Source: Actinomadura luzonensis (GTDB lineage Bacteria; Actinomycetota; Actinomycetes; Streptosporangiales; Streptosporangiaceae). Taken from it: a DNA stretch of 64,000 bases. Made by a program: the position numbers and the translations under genes. The stretch spans positions 1,860,001 to 1,924,000 of the forward strand of contig NZ_JAKRKC020000002.1 of the NCBI RefSeq assembly GCF_022664455.2, given 5' to 3'. This document shows, one piece after another, positions 36,793-44,645 of this stretch (position 1 is its first letter; every line of letters starts with the position of its first letter). Under the pieces are notes generated by a model. It saw only the letters and a program-made list of their open reading frames with translations, had not been told where the DNA came from and made no database searches.

Positions 36793-37361
36793 AGAGGGAC
36801 GAGCGCCGTGCGGTGAGCCCGTGGAACATCGCCAACGTCCTCACGGTCCTCCGGTTGGTGCTCGTCCCCTTCTTCGTCGTCTGTCTCTTCCTGCCCGGCA
36901 CCGGCTGGCGGATCGCGGCGCTGGCGGTGTTCGCGGTGGCCTCCATCACCGACCACCTGGACGGCGAGCTGGCCCGCCGCTACGGGCTCATCACCGACTT
37001 CGGCAAGATCGCCGACCCGATCGCCGACAAGGCGTTGACGGGCGCGGCGCTGGTGTGCCTGTCGGTGCTGGAGGAGCTGCCGTGGTGGGTCACGCTGGTG
37101 ATCCTGGGGCGGGAGCTCGGCATCACGGCGTTGCGGTTCGTGCTGCTGCGGCACGCGGTCATCCCGGCCAGCTACGGCGGCAAGGTCAAGACCGTGCTGC
37201 AGATCGCCGCGATCGTCCTCTACCTGCTGCCCGGGGTGCCGGACATGCTGCGCTGGGTGGTGATGGGCGCGGCGGTGGTGGTGACCGTGCTCACCGGCGC
37301 CGACTACGTGCTGCGGGCGGTGAAGCTGCGTAAGGTGGCCAGGCAGGCACGGGGGGAGTGA
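36789..37361 (+). CDS. pgsA: CDP-diacylglycerol--glycerol-3-phosphate 3-phosphatidyltransferase
   Basis: Makes phosphatidylglycerol phosphate at the cytoplasmic membrane. The 190-residue protein contains the complete CDP-alcohol phosphotransferase motif D-x2-D-G-x2-A-R-x8-G-x3-D-x3-D (DHLDGELARRYG through KIADPIADK, about residues 56-78) and about five membrane helices. The N-terminal NIANVLTVLRLVLVPFF helix is typical of PgsA. Start overlaps the rimO stop and its end overlaps the cinA start (GTGA), forming one tightly coupled run. Confidence 0.94.
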   Translation: MKRDERRAVSPWNIANVLTVLRLVLVPFFVVCLFLPGTGWRIAALAVFAVASITDHLDGELARRYGLITDFGKIADPIADKALTGAALVCLSVLEELPWWVTLVILGRELGITALRFVLLRHAVIPASYGGKVKTVLQIAAIVLYLLPGVPDMLRWVVMGAAVVVTVLTGADYVLRAVKLRKVARQARGE

Positions 37362-37858
37362 GCCGAACTGTGGACGTGGCCGGGGTGCTCGACCTGCTGG
37401 CGCAGCGGGGCGCGACGGTGGCGGTGGCCGAGTCGCTGACCGGGGGGCTGATCGGGGCGACCGTCACGGGGGTCTCCGGGGCGTCGCGGGTCTTCCGCGG
37501 CGGGATCATCTCCTACGCCACCGATCTCAAGCGCGACCTGCTGGGCGTGCCGGGCGAGCTGCTGGAGCGCGAGGGCGCGGTGCACCCGGAGGTGGCGGCG
37601 GCCATGGCGCGGGGGGTCGCGCGGGTGTGCGGGGCCGCGTACGGGGTGGCCGTGACCGGGGTGGCGGGGCCCGAGCCGCAGGACGGCAAGCCCGTGGGCA
37701 CCGTGTTCGTCGCGGTCGCCGGGCCCGGCGGACAGGTTTGGGGCCGGGAATTGAGACTTGAGGGGTCACGCGAACGTATCCGGGTAGAGACCGTGCACGA
37801 GGCTGTTGATCTCCTGTCAGGTGTGCTGAAGGCGAACATAGGGGAACATTCCGGATGA
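37358..37858 (+). CDS. cinA: CinA-type nicotinamide-nucleotide amidohydrolase
   Basis: A 166-residue single-domain protein of the CinA C-terminal (PncC) family, which deamidates nicotinamide mononucleotide to nicotinate mononucleotide. Family marks are VAVAESLTGGLIGATVTGVSGAS near the N-terminus, FRGGIISYATDLKRDLLGV, and GVAVTGVAGPEPQDGKPVGTVFVA near residue 90-113. The N-terminal MoCF-like domain found in long CinA proteins is absent, as in many actinomycetes. It lies between pgsA and clgR, the standard location. Confidence 0.92.
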   Translation: MSRTVDVAGVLDLLAQRGATVAVAESLTGGLIGATVTGVSGASRVFRGGIISYATDLKRDLLGVPGELLEREGAVHPEVAAAMARGVARVCGAAYGVAVTGVAGPEPQDGKPVGTVFVAVAGPGGQVWGRELRLEGSRERIRVETVHEAVDLLSGVLKANIGEHSG

Positions 37859-38144
37859 TTACCGTGTTACGTCCCGAGCGAACATGCCTTGCACGGTCTG
37901 ACGCGGTGTCGGTGGATACGGGTACGGTGGAGCTGTGAGTGAGGTCCGTGAGCCAACTGCAAGCACCGAGCGCCCGGCAGGCGGGCCTGATGAGTCGCGC
38001 GGCGAGGCACGAGCGGCGGTCAAGGGGCGGCGACGCCCGATGATGACGGCGAGGAGTATGTACGAAGCGAAGAAGACCAATGTGCGGCACGATCCGATCG
38101 CGCGGGGCGTGGTGAAGACATCCGCGCCGGGGAGGGAGCGACAG

Positions 38145-38501
38145 ATGATTCTGCTGCGTCAGCTGCTCGGCGACGTGCTGAGGCGGTTGCGCGTGCGCCA
38201 GGGACGCACACTGCGCGAGGTTTCCACGCTGGCCCGTGTCTCGCTCGGCTACCTGTCCGAGGTGGAGCGGGGGCAGAAGGAGGCTTCGTCGGAGCTGCTC
38301 GCGTCCATCTGTGGCGCGCTCGGGGTGCCGCTCTCGCAGGTCCTGCGTGAGGTGTCCGACCAGTTCGCGCTGGCCGAGCTCCAGGCCGCTCCCGTGCTCG
38401 CCGACGTTCCTGAGCACGAGCGTCTGCCGCTCTCGGAGACCGTTCCCGGATCGATCTCCGACTCCGTGTTCCCTGAGGTCAAGGACATGGTGGCTGCCTA
38501 G
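38145..38501 (+). CDS. clgR: ClgR-type transcriptional regulator (XRE family)
   Basis: A 118-residue activator of clp protease and related genes. The N-terminal XRE helix-turn-helix (LLGDVLRRLRVRQGRTLREVSTLARVSLGYLSEVERGQ region) fills residues 4-60. The protein ends in ...DMVAA, resembling the C-terminal degron through which ClgR is itself degraded by ClpP in Streptomyces. I choose ATG 38145 because GGAGGGAG lies just upstream and the homologous proteins begin with MILLR. The same frame is open to a GTG at 37935, which would add 70 basic residues without known homology. Its stop overlaps the convergent glycosylase stop. Confidence 0.92.
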   Translation: MILLRQLLGDVLRRLRVRQGRTLREVSTLARVSLGYLSEVERGQKEASSELLASICGALGVPLSQVLREVSDQFALAELQAAPVLADVPEHERLPLSETVPGSISDSVFPEVKDMVAA

Positions 38502-39277
38502 CGCGGCTGGCAGCCGGCACACCACAGGATCAGCCGTTCCTGTGGCTGCGCACCCATCTCCCCTCGGCTGATGCGGGTGCCGCATCGGCGACAGGGTCTT
38601 CCTGCCCTGCCGTAGACCCACGTCGCGTTCGACGGGCGGCGATCACCTGTGGTCACCGTGCCCGCATACTCCTTGTTGGCCGCCAGCAGGCGCTGCGCCA
38701 GCGTCACGAGCCCGTCCAGGTCCGCGACCTCCCCGACCCTCCGCCACGGCCAGACGCCCCTCAGGAACAGGGTCTCGGCGCGATAGATCGTGCCGATCCC
38801 GGCCAGGTTGCGCTGATCGAGCAGCGCCTCCCCGATCGTCCTGCCGGGCGCCGCTCGCAGCCTCCGCACGGCCTCGTCCAGGTCCCAGTCCGGCCCCAGC
38901 AGGTCCGGCCCCAGATGACCCACCACCCGCTCCTCGTCGCCGGTCCTGACGAGGTCGACCATGCCGAGCTTGCGGCCCACCGCCGTGCACTCCGCGTTGG
39001 CGAGGATCAGCCGCACCTGGTCGCCGGGCGGCACACGGGCCCCCGGCGCGACGATGCGCCAGCTCCCGTCCATCCGCAGGTGCGTGTGGACGGTCAGACC
39101 GCCCTCCACCCGGGTGAGCAGATGCTTGCCGCGCGAGAGCGTGGTCAGGACGGCGCGGCCGGTCAGATCGGCGGTGGCGTGCCGCGGCACGCGGAAGTCG
39201 GACCTGGTGAGCACGCGGCCGTCCAGGGCGGCGCGCAGGCGGGCCGCCGTGCGGTAGACGGCGTCTCCCTCGGGCAT
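38498..39277 (-). CDS. Fpg/Nei family DNA glycosylase (endonuclease VIII-like)
   Basis: A 259-residue base-excision repair glycosylase/AP lyase. It begins MPEGD, giving the catalytic N-terminal proline and glutamate after Met removal, followed by the beta-sandwich with LSRGKHLLTRVEGG and the H2TH region containing QRNLAGIGTIYRAE. The C-terminal zinc finger is intact (CRRC...CAGC). The PEGD start and this organisation match actinobacterial Nei2 rather than Fpg/MutM (PELPE). It is convergent with clgR, the two stop codons sharing bases 38499-38500. Confidence 0.92.
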   Translation of the reverse strand: MPEGDAVYRTAARLRAALDGRVLTRSDFRVPRHATADLTGRAVLTTLSRGKHLLTRVEGGLTVHTHLRMDGSWRIVAPGARVPPGDQVRLILANAECTAVGRKLGMVDLVRTGDEERVVGHLGPDLLGPDWDLDEAVRRLRAAPGRTIGEALLDQRNLAGIGTIYRAETLFLRGVWPWRRVGEVADLDGLVTLAQRLLAANKEYAGTVTTGDRRPSNATWVYGRAGRPCRRCGTRISRGEMGAQPQERLILWCAGCQPR

Positions 39278-39344
39278 CCCTCCAGTCTAGGAAGCGTTCC
39301 CCACCGGAGAGGACCGAGCGGTGTCCGCCGGGGCGCGGCGCTGA

Positions 39345-40432
39345 TCAGGACCGGCGCTGATGGTCGCCGGGCGCCGGGGTGGGGTGCGGGGCGGCGGAGG
39401 CGGCGACGGGCTGGGCGAGGATCAGGGTCAGGTCGTCGGTGACGGGGACGGGGCCGCCGCCCGCGCGCTCGCGCAGCAGGTCGAGCAGGTCGCGCAGGGC
39501 CGCCTCCGGCGTGGCGGCGGTCAGCGCGGTGTGCATGGCCGCGTCCAGCGGCAGCTCGGCCCCTCCCCGGTCGCGGACCTCGGTGAAGCCGTCGGTGTAG
39601 AGCAGCAAACGGTCGGCGGGCTGGAGGCGGACCCGCCACACGTACGGCTCCGGCGACAGGCCGAGCGGCCGGCACGCCCGGGGCGGCTCCAGCACCCGCA
39701 GCCGCGCGTCGACGCGCAGCGGCGCCGGGTGCCCGCAGTTGACCAGCAGCACCGCGCCCGGCACGAACTCGGCGAGCAGCACGGTCACGAAGTCCTCGGG
39801 GCCCAGCTCGGGCGCGATGCGGGCGTCGAGGTGGCGGGCGAGCGCGGCCAGGTCGGGGGCGGTGGCGGCGGTGCGGCGGAAGGCGTCGAGCACCGCGGCG
39901 CTCAGGTGGGCGGCGTCGAGCCCGTGGCCGCGCACGTCGCCGATGATCAGGCGGACGCCGGCGGCGGTGGCGACGGCCTCGTGCAGGTCGCCGCCGATGC
40001 GCGCGCCGGCGGCCGCCGAGCGGTGTGCGCGGCCAGCCGGACGCCGCCCAGCTCGGCGGGCAGGGACGGGATCATCGCCCGTTCGGCGATGCGGGTGATC
40101 CGCCCGAGGTCGGCGCGCTGCCGGTCGTGGACGCCGGCCACCACCACACAGCCCAGCCCGCCGAGCGCGATGACGAGCACCCGGGCCGCCTGCAGCGCCA
40201 GGCCGGCGCCGGCGGCCGGCAGCAGGGCGATGAGGGCCAGCGCGGCGATGGCCACCCCGGCGGTCTGCCGGACGCCGAGGAAGTGCGCGGCGGCCAGCGG
40301 CCCGATCATCAGCAGGACGGGCAGCGCGAACGGCGCGTGGGCGGCGTCGACCGCGGCCGCGAGCCCTTCGGCGGTCAGCAGCCCCGGCAGGAGCCAGCGC
40401 CGGCTCGTGGTGGGTGGTGTGCGCCGCGCGAT
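39345..40432 (-). pseudogene. SpoIIE-type PP2C phosphatase with membrane domain, frameshifted
   Basis: The upstream half (to about 40020) encodes four to five membrane helices (GVAIAALALIALLPAAGAG, VLVIALGGLGCVVVAGV) and the start of the phosphatase (RITRIAERAMIPSLPAELGGVRLAAHTA). The downstream half resumes in another frame with ARIGGDLHEAV, GDVRGHGLDAAH, YTDGFTEVRD and DDLTLIL, the usual SpoIIE motifs. One base appears missing around 40010-40025. In addition, no ATG/GTG/TTG follows the excellent AAGGAGG at 40438-40444; the codon at the right spacing is ATC (40432), and the first ATG is at 40309. It could be a decaying gene, an assembly error or an unusual start. Confidence 0.7.
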
Positions 40433-40459
40433 GGCTTCCTCCTTGCGGGGACTTGGGAG

Positions 40460-40479
40460 GTGAGTAACCAGCTTCTCAC
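40460..40479. promoter_or_regulatory. Inverted repeat in divergent phosphatase/ATPase promoter
   Basis: GTGAG (40460-40464) and CTCAC (40475-40479) flank a 10-bp centre containing AACCAGCTT; the whole element, with GAGTAACC, resembles HxlR- or MarR-type operators. It lies between the divergent genes starting at 40432 and 40550. No regulator of that type is encoded nearby. Confidence 0.4.
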
Positions 40480-40549
40480 TTTTAGTGATGGTGCGTCGGT
40501 GATTCCGGCAAACTGGTGGGGCAACGGAGGCCCCAGCGAGGTGACGAGC

Positions 40550-42790
40550 ATGCGAGCAGGCTCAGGGCAGGACGACGGGCAGAGCAGGCAGCCGGGCGGA
40601 GAGCAGGGCGGGGAGCCGGGCAGCGGGACGGGTGGGCAGCCGGGCAGCGGGCCGGGCAGCGGGCCGGGCGGGGAGCCGGGCAGCGGGCCGGGCAACCTGC
40701 CGGGTGAGACGACGCGGCTGATCGGGCGCGGTGCGGAGGTGGCCCGGCTGCGCGCCCTCCTCACCCGTTCGCGGCTGGTGACGGTCACGGGGGTGGCCGG
40801 GGTCGGCAAGACCCGGCTCGCCCTGCGGGCGGCGGCCGAGCTGCGGCCTGGCCTCGCCGACGGGGCGTGGCTGGTGCCGCTCTCGCCGCTGGCGGAGGAG
40901 AGCGCGCTGCCGTACGCGATCGCCGAGGCGCTGCCGCTGGCCGACCAGAGCGCCGCGCCGGTGACCGAGGTGCTGGCCGGCTACCTGGCCGGGCGTGAGC
41001 TGCTGCTGGTGCTCGACACCTGCGAGCATCTGGCCGAGGCGTGCGCGCGGGTCGTCACGGCGCTGCTGGCCGCCGCGCCCGGCCTGCGCGTCCTCGCGAC
41101 CGGGCGGCGCGCGCTCGGCCTGCCGGAGGAGCAGGTGATGACGCTGGAGCCGCTGCCGGTCCCGGCCGCCCCGCCGGACGGCGGCGCTTCCGGCGCGGCC
41201 GGTGGGAGCGGCGCGGCCGGTGGGATCGGAGGGGGCGCGGTGGCGCTGCTGGCCGACCGGGCCGCCGCGGCGGTCCCCGGCTTCGCGGTCACCGAGCACA
41301 ACCGGGACGCCGTGGTGCGGGTGTGCCGCCGGCTGGAGGGCCTGCCGCTGGCGATCGAGCTGGCCGCGGCCCGGCTGCGCGAGGAGAGCGTGGAGGAGCT
41401 GGCCGCGCGGCTGGAGGACCGCTACGCGGTGCTGGGAGTCACCGACCGGCCCGTGTACGACGCCGACCCGCCCTGGCACCAGGCGCTGCGTACCGCGGTG
41501 GGCTGGAGCCACCAGCTCTGCACCCCGGCGGAGCGGCTGTTGTGGGCGCGGGCGTCGGTGTTCGCGGGCGGCATCGACCCGGCGGCGGTCAAGCAGGTGT
41601 GCGCCGACGACGCGCTGCCGTCCTGGCGGATCCCGCAGCTTCTGGAGTCGCTGGTGGACAAGTCGATCCTGCTCTGGGAGCCGACCGGCGACGGCGACCG
41701 CTACCGGATGCTCGACACGATCCGCGAGTTCGGCGCGTCCTGGCTGCGCGACCTCGGCGAGGAGGAGGCGATGCGCCGCCGGCACTGTGACCACTACCTG
41801 GAGCTGGCCGCGGCGGGCGACGCCGCCTGGCTCGGCGCCGACCAGTACGCCTGGTACGACCGGATGACGGCCGAGCACGGCAACCTGCGCGCCGCGCTGG
41901 AGTACGGCCTGGCCCGCCCGGAGGGCGACCTCGCGCTGCGGCTGGCCGGCTCGCTGTGGTTCTTCTGGTACCCGTGCGGCTACAACAAGGAGGGCCAGCA
42001 CTACCTGGAGCGCGCGCTCGATCTGCATCCTGAGCCGGGCCCGGCCCGCGACAAGGCGTTGTGGGCGTGCGCCTTCGTGCACCTGTGCCAGGGCGAGCCG
42101 GTCGTCGCGGAGAAGCGGGCCGCCGAGTGCCTGGCCGACGCCGAGCGGCGCGGCGCGGAGGAGACGGCGGCCACCGCGCGGGCGGCCCTCATGGTGGCCG
42201 CGCTCATCCTCGGCGACCAGCAGCGCGCGGTGGAGCTGGCGCGCTCGCTCCTCGCCGGGGGCGACGGCGTGCTCACCCTGGGCGCGTCGCTGGCCTGCAC
42301 GAGCCTCGGCCTGCTGTACACCAGCCAGGGCCGGCTCGACGAGGCGATCGCGGTGCTGCGGCGCGGGCGGGCGCTGTCGGACCGGCACGGGGAGCGCTGG
42401 CTGCGGGCCTTCGGCGACACCCTGCGGGCCCAGGCGGAGCTGTCCTGCGGCGAGGCGGGGCAGGCGTGGTCGTACGCGCAGGCGGCGCTGGAGGCGAAGT
42501 GGCGGCTGCACGACCGGGTCGGGGTGGCGATGGCGCTCGACGTGCTCGCCCAGGCCGCGGTGGCGGCGGGCCAGGGGGAGCGGGCGGCGCGCATCCTGGG
42601 CGTGGCCGGGCAGGTGTGGGACGCTCTCGGCAAGCAGCAGGCGGGGCAGCCGGAGCTGGTGGCGGTGCGGCGGGCGTGCGAGGAGCGGGTGCGGCTGACG
42701 CTCGGCGACCGCGCCTACGAGCACGCCTTCCGCGCCGGGCGCGCGGCCGATCTGGACACGAGCATCACGTACGCGCTGAGCCGCCCGTGA
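40550..42790 (+). CDS. NB-ARC/AAA-type ATPase with TPR-like C-terminus
   Basis: A 746-residue STAND-type signalling ATPase. The first 55 residues are a low-complexity Gly/Ser/Pro/Gln stretch (repeated PGSG), then NLPGETTRLIGRGAEVARL introduces the ATPase with Walker A GVAGVGKTRLAL (about residues 80-91), Walker B-like LLLVLDTCEHL (about 145) and the GLPLAIELAAARL motif near 270. The C-terminal half is helical, with repeated Ala-rich helices typical of TPR arrays. Relatives often end in a LuxR DNA-binding domain; none is present here, so it probably acts through protein partners. ATG 40550 follows GAGG. Divergent from the damaged phosphatase gene. Confidence 0.83.
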   Translation: MRAGSGQDDGQSRQPGGEQGGEPGSGTGGQPGSGPGSGPGGEPGSGPGNLPGETTRLIGRGAEVARLRALLTRSRLVTVTGVAGVGKTRLALRAAAELRPGLADGAWLVPLSPLAEESALPYAIAEALPLADQSAAPVTEVLAGYLAGRELLLVLDTCEHLAEACARVVTALLAAAPGLRVLATGRRALGLPEEQVMTLEPLPVPAAPPDGGASGAAGGSGAAGGIGGGAVALLADRAAAAVPGFAVTEHNRDAVVRVCRRLEGLPLAIELAAARLREESVEELAARLEDRYAVLGVTDRPVYDADPPWHQALRTAVGWSHQLCTPAERLLWARASVFAGGIDPAAVKQVCADDALPSWRIPQLLESLVDKSILLWEPTGDGDRYRMLDTIREFGASWLRDLGEEEAMRRRHCDHYLELAAAGDAAWLGADQYAWYDRMTAEHGNLRAALEYGLARPEGDLALRLAGSLWFFWYPCGYNKEGQHYLERALDLHPEPGPARDKALWACAFVHLCQGEPVVAEKRAAECLADAERRGAEETAATARAALMVAALILGDQQRAVELARSLLAGGDGVLTLGASLACTSLGLLYTSQGRLDEAIAVLRRGRALSDRHGERWLRAFGDTLRAQAELSCGEAGQAWSYAQAALEAKWRLHDRVGVAMALDVLAQAAVAAGQGERAARILGVAGQVWDALGKQQAGQPELVAVRRACEERVRLTLGDRAYEHAFRAGRAADLDTSITYALSRP

Positions 42791-42802
42791 ACGGCTGGCC
42801 GG

Positions 42803-43252
42803 TCAGTCCCAGGCGGCGGGGTCGGCGGCGAGCTGGCGGACGCGCTCGGGCAGCGCGCCGGAGGCGACCTGTTCGAGCGTGACCTCCTCCAGGATCGCCC
42901 GCTCGGTGGCGCGCAGCGCGATCCACACCTGCTGCAACGACTCGGCCGGCCCCCGGTAGCCGACGTGCTCGGGCCGCTCGCCGCGCACGTTGGCGAGCGG
43001 GCCGTCCACGGCGCGGATCACGTCGGCGAGGGAGATCTCCCCGGCGGGGCGGGCCAGCACGTAGCCGCCCTCGGGCCCCCGCTGCCCGCGCACCAGGCCG
43101 GCGCGGCGCATCTGGAGCAGGATGTTCTCCAGGTATTTGGGTGGCATGTCCTGCTCCTTGGCGAGCTCGCCCACCGTGGTCGGGCCGGCTCCCGCGGCGG
43201 CGAGTTCGGCGGCGGCACGGAGGGCGTAGTCGACACGAGCGGAAAGGCGCAT
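42803..43252 (-). CDS. Rrf2 family transcriptional regulator
   Basis: A 149-residue winged-helix regulator. It starts MRLSARVDYALRAAAEL, with the helix-turn-helix TTVGELAKEQDMPPKYLENILLQMRRAGLV, wing GPEGGYVLARPA and the ADVIRAVDGPLA segment of the family. The three-cysteine iron-sulfur motif of IscR/NsrR/RsrR is absent, so it is unlikely to be an Fe-S sensor. The gene is convergent with the NB-ARC ATPase (12-bp gap) and divergent from the ROK regulator at 43395. Target genes are not evident. Confidence 0.9.
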   Translation of the reverse strand: MRLSARVDYALRAAAELAAAGAGPTTVGELAKEQDMPPKYLENILLQMRRAGLVRGQRGPEGGYVLARPAGEISLADVIRAVDGPLANVRGERPEHVGYRGPAESLQQVWIALRATERAILEEVTLEQVASGALPERVRQLAADPAAWD

Positions 43253-43394
43253 GTTCTCGATTATCCCTCCTGGTCAACACTGGTTAGGCGCAAGGTCGTC
43301 AGAACGGGCAGGAGATCCGAACTCTCCCAGGCAGGAGCGCTAAACTTCCAACATTCTTTTCGATTCCGAAGCAGAACGACGGTGGGGATTCAGC

Positions 43395-44579
43395 GTGGTG
43401 GAGCGACGCCCTGGTGTGCCCAGACTGCTGAGGGAGATCAACGACCGGGCCGCGCTGGAGCTGCTGCTGGCCACCGGTCCGATGACGCGCGGCCAGATCG
43501 GCGACCTGACCGGCCTGTCCAAGGTGACGGCCTCGCAGACGCTGTCCAGGCTGGAGGAGCGCGGCCTGGTCGAGGTGGTCGGCACGCAGGCCGGCGGGCG
43601 GGGGCCCAACGCCGCCCTCTACTCCGTGATCGCCTCCAGCGCGTACGTCGCCGGCCTGGAGGTCGGCCCCGAGCGCATCTCCTCGGCCGTCGCCGACATC
43701 CACGGCCGCACGATCGCCGAGATCACCGTCGACCCGAAGGGCCACGACGATCCGGTGGCCGCCGTGCACGAGGCCATCGTCAAGGCCTGCCGCGGCGCCA
43801 AGGTGGGCCTCGGCAAGCTGCGCGGCGTGGTGATCGGCACTCCCGGCGTGGTCGATCCGCGCAGCGGCGACGTGCGTTTCTCCTTCGACCTGCCCGGCTG
43901 GCACGAGGGCATCCACGAGGCCCTGGCCGGCGACCTGCGGCGCGAGGTGACGATCGAGAACGACGTCAACCTCGCCGCCATCGCCGAGCGGGCCGACGGG
44001 GTCGCCCAGGGCGTCGACGACTTCGTGCTGCTGTGGGCGAGCCGCGGTCTCGGCCTCGCGGTGATGCTCGGCGGCCGGCTGCACCGCGGGCGCTCGGGCA
44101 GCGCGGGCGAGATCGGCTACCTGCCGGTGCCCGGGGTGCCGCTGCCGGAGGACATCCGCACCGAGCCCGGCCGGCTGCCGTCGCTGGCGGGCGGCCTGCA
44201 GTCGCTGGTCAGCGCCGAGGCGGTGGCCGAGCTGGCGCAGGGCTACGGCTTCGCGGCGAGCAGCGCGGGCGAGTGCGTACGCGTCGCGATGGCCGCGGGC
44301 GAGCGCGGCGAGCCGATGCTGGGCGAGATCGCCCAGCGGCTGGCCCTGGGCGTGGCCGCGGTGTGCGTGATCCTCGACCCCGGCCTGGTGGTGCTGGCCG
44401 GGGAGGTGGGGCAGGCGGGCGGCGACGCGCTGGCGTCCCGGGTGGAGGAGGCCGTGGCCCGGATCTGCCCGGTGCGGCCCCAGGTCGGCACCACCACGGT
44501 GACCGACCGCAACCCGGTGCTGCGCGGCGCCGTGCTGGCCGCCCTCGACCAGGCCCGCGAGGAGCTGCTGGCCCCCTGA
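43395..44579 (+). CDS. ROK family transcriptional regulator (first paralogue)
   Basis: A 394-residue repressor with an N-terminal MarR-like winged helix (LLREINDRAALELLLATGPMTRG, GDLTGLSKVTASQTLSRLEERGLVE; about residues 10-70) and a ROK sugar-kinase-like domain (VIGTPGVVDPRSGDV, IENDVNLAAIAE, SAGEIGYLPVPG). The kinase-type GxG and END motifs are recognisable, but the zinc-binding cysteine cluster of ROK sugar kinases is missing, as expected for a regulator. GTG 43395 or 43398 is the start. It is closely similar to the ROK protein at 49485; the pair brackets the glycosidase and sugar importer genes. It is convergent with the GH3 gene. Confidence 0.9.
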   Translation: MVERRPGVPRLLREINDRAALELLLATGPMTRGQIGDLTGLSKVTASQTLSRLEERGLVEVVGTQAGGRGPNAALYSVIASSAYVAGLEVGPERISSAVADIHGRTIAEITVDPKGHDDPVAAVHEAIVKACRGAKVGLGKLRGVVIGTPGVVDPRSGDVRFSFDLPGWHEGIHEALAGDLRREVTIENDVNLAAIAERADGVAQGVDDFVLLWASRGLGLAVMLGGRLHRGRSGSAGEIGYLPVPGVPLPEDIRTEPGRLPSLAGGLQSLVSAEAVAELAQGYGFAASSAGECVRVAMAAGERGEPMLGEIAQRLALGVAAVCVILDPGLVVLAGEVGQAGGDALASRVEEAVARICPVRPQVGTTTVTDRNPVLRGAVLAALDQAREELLAP

Positions 44580-44645
44580 GCGACGCCCAGGGGACCCGCG
44601 CGGGCGCCGTGCAGACCCGCGCGGGACGCCGCACGGCCTCCCTCG

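Noticed and set aside
42803..43252. Rrf2 protein as an iron-sulfur or nitric oxide sensor
   Set aside because: The cysteine cluster needed for Fe-S binding is absent.
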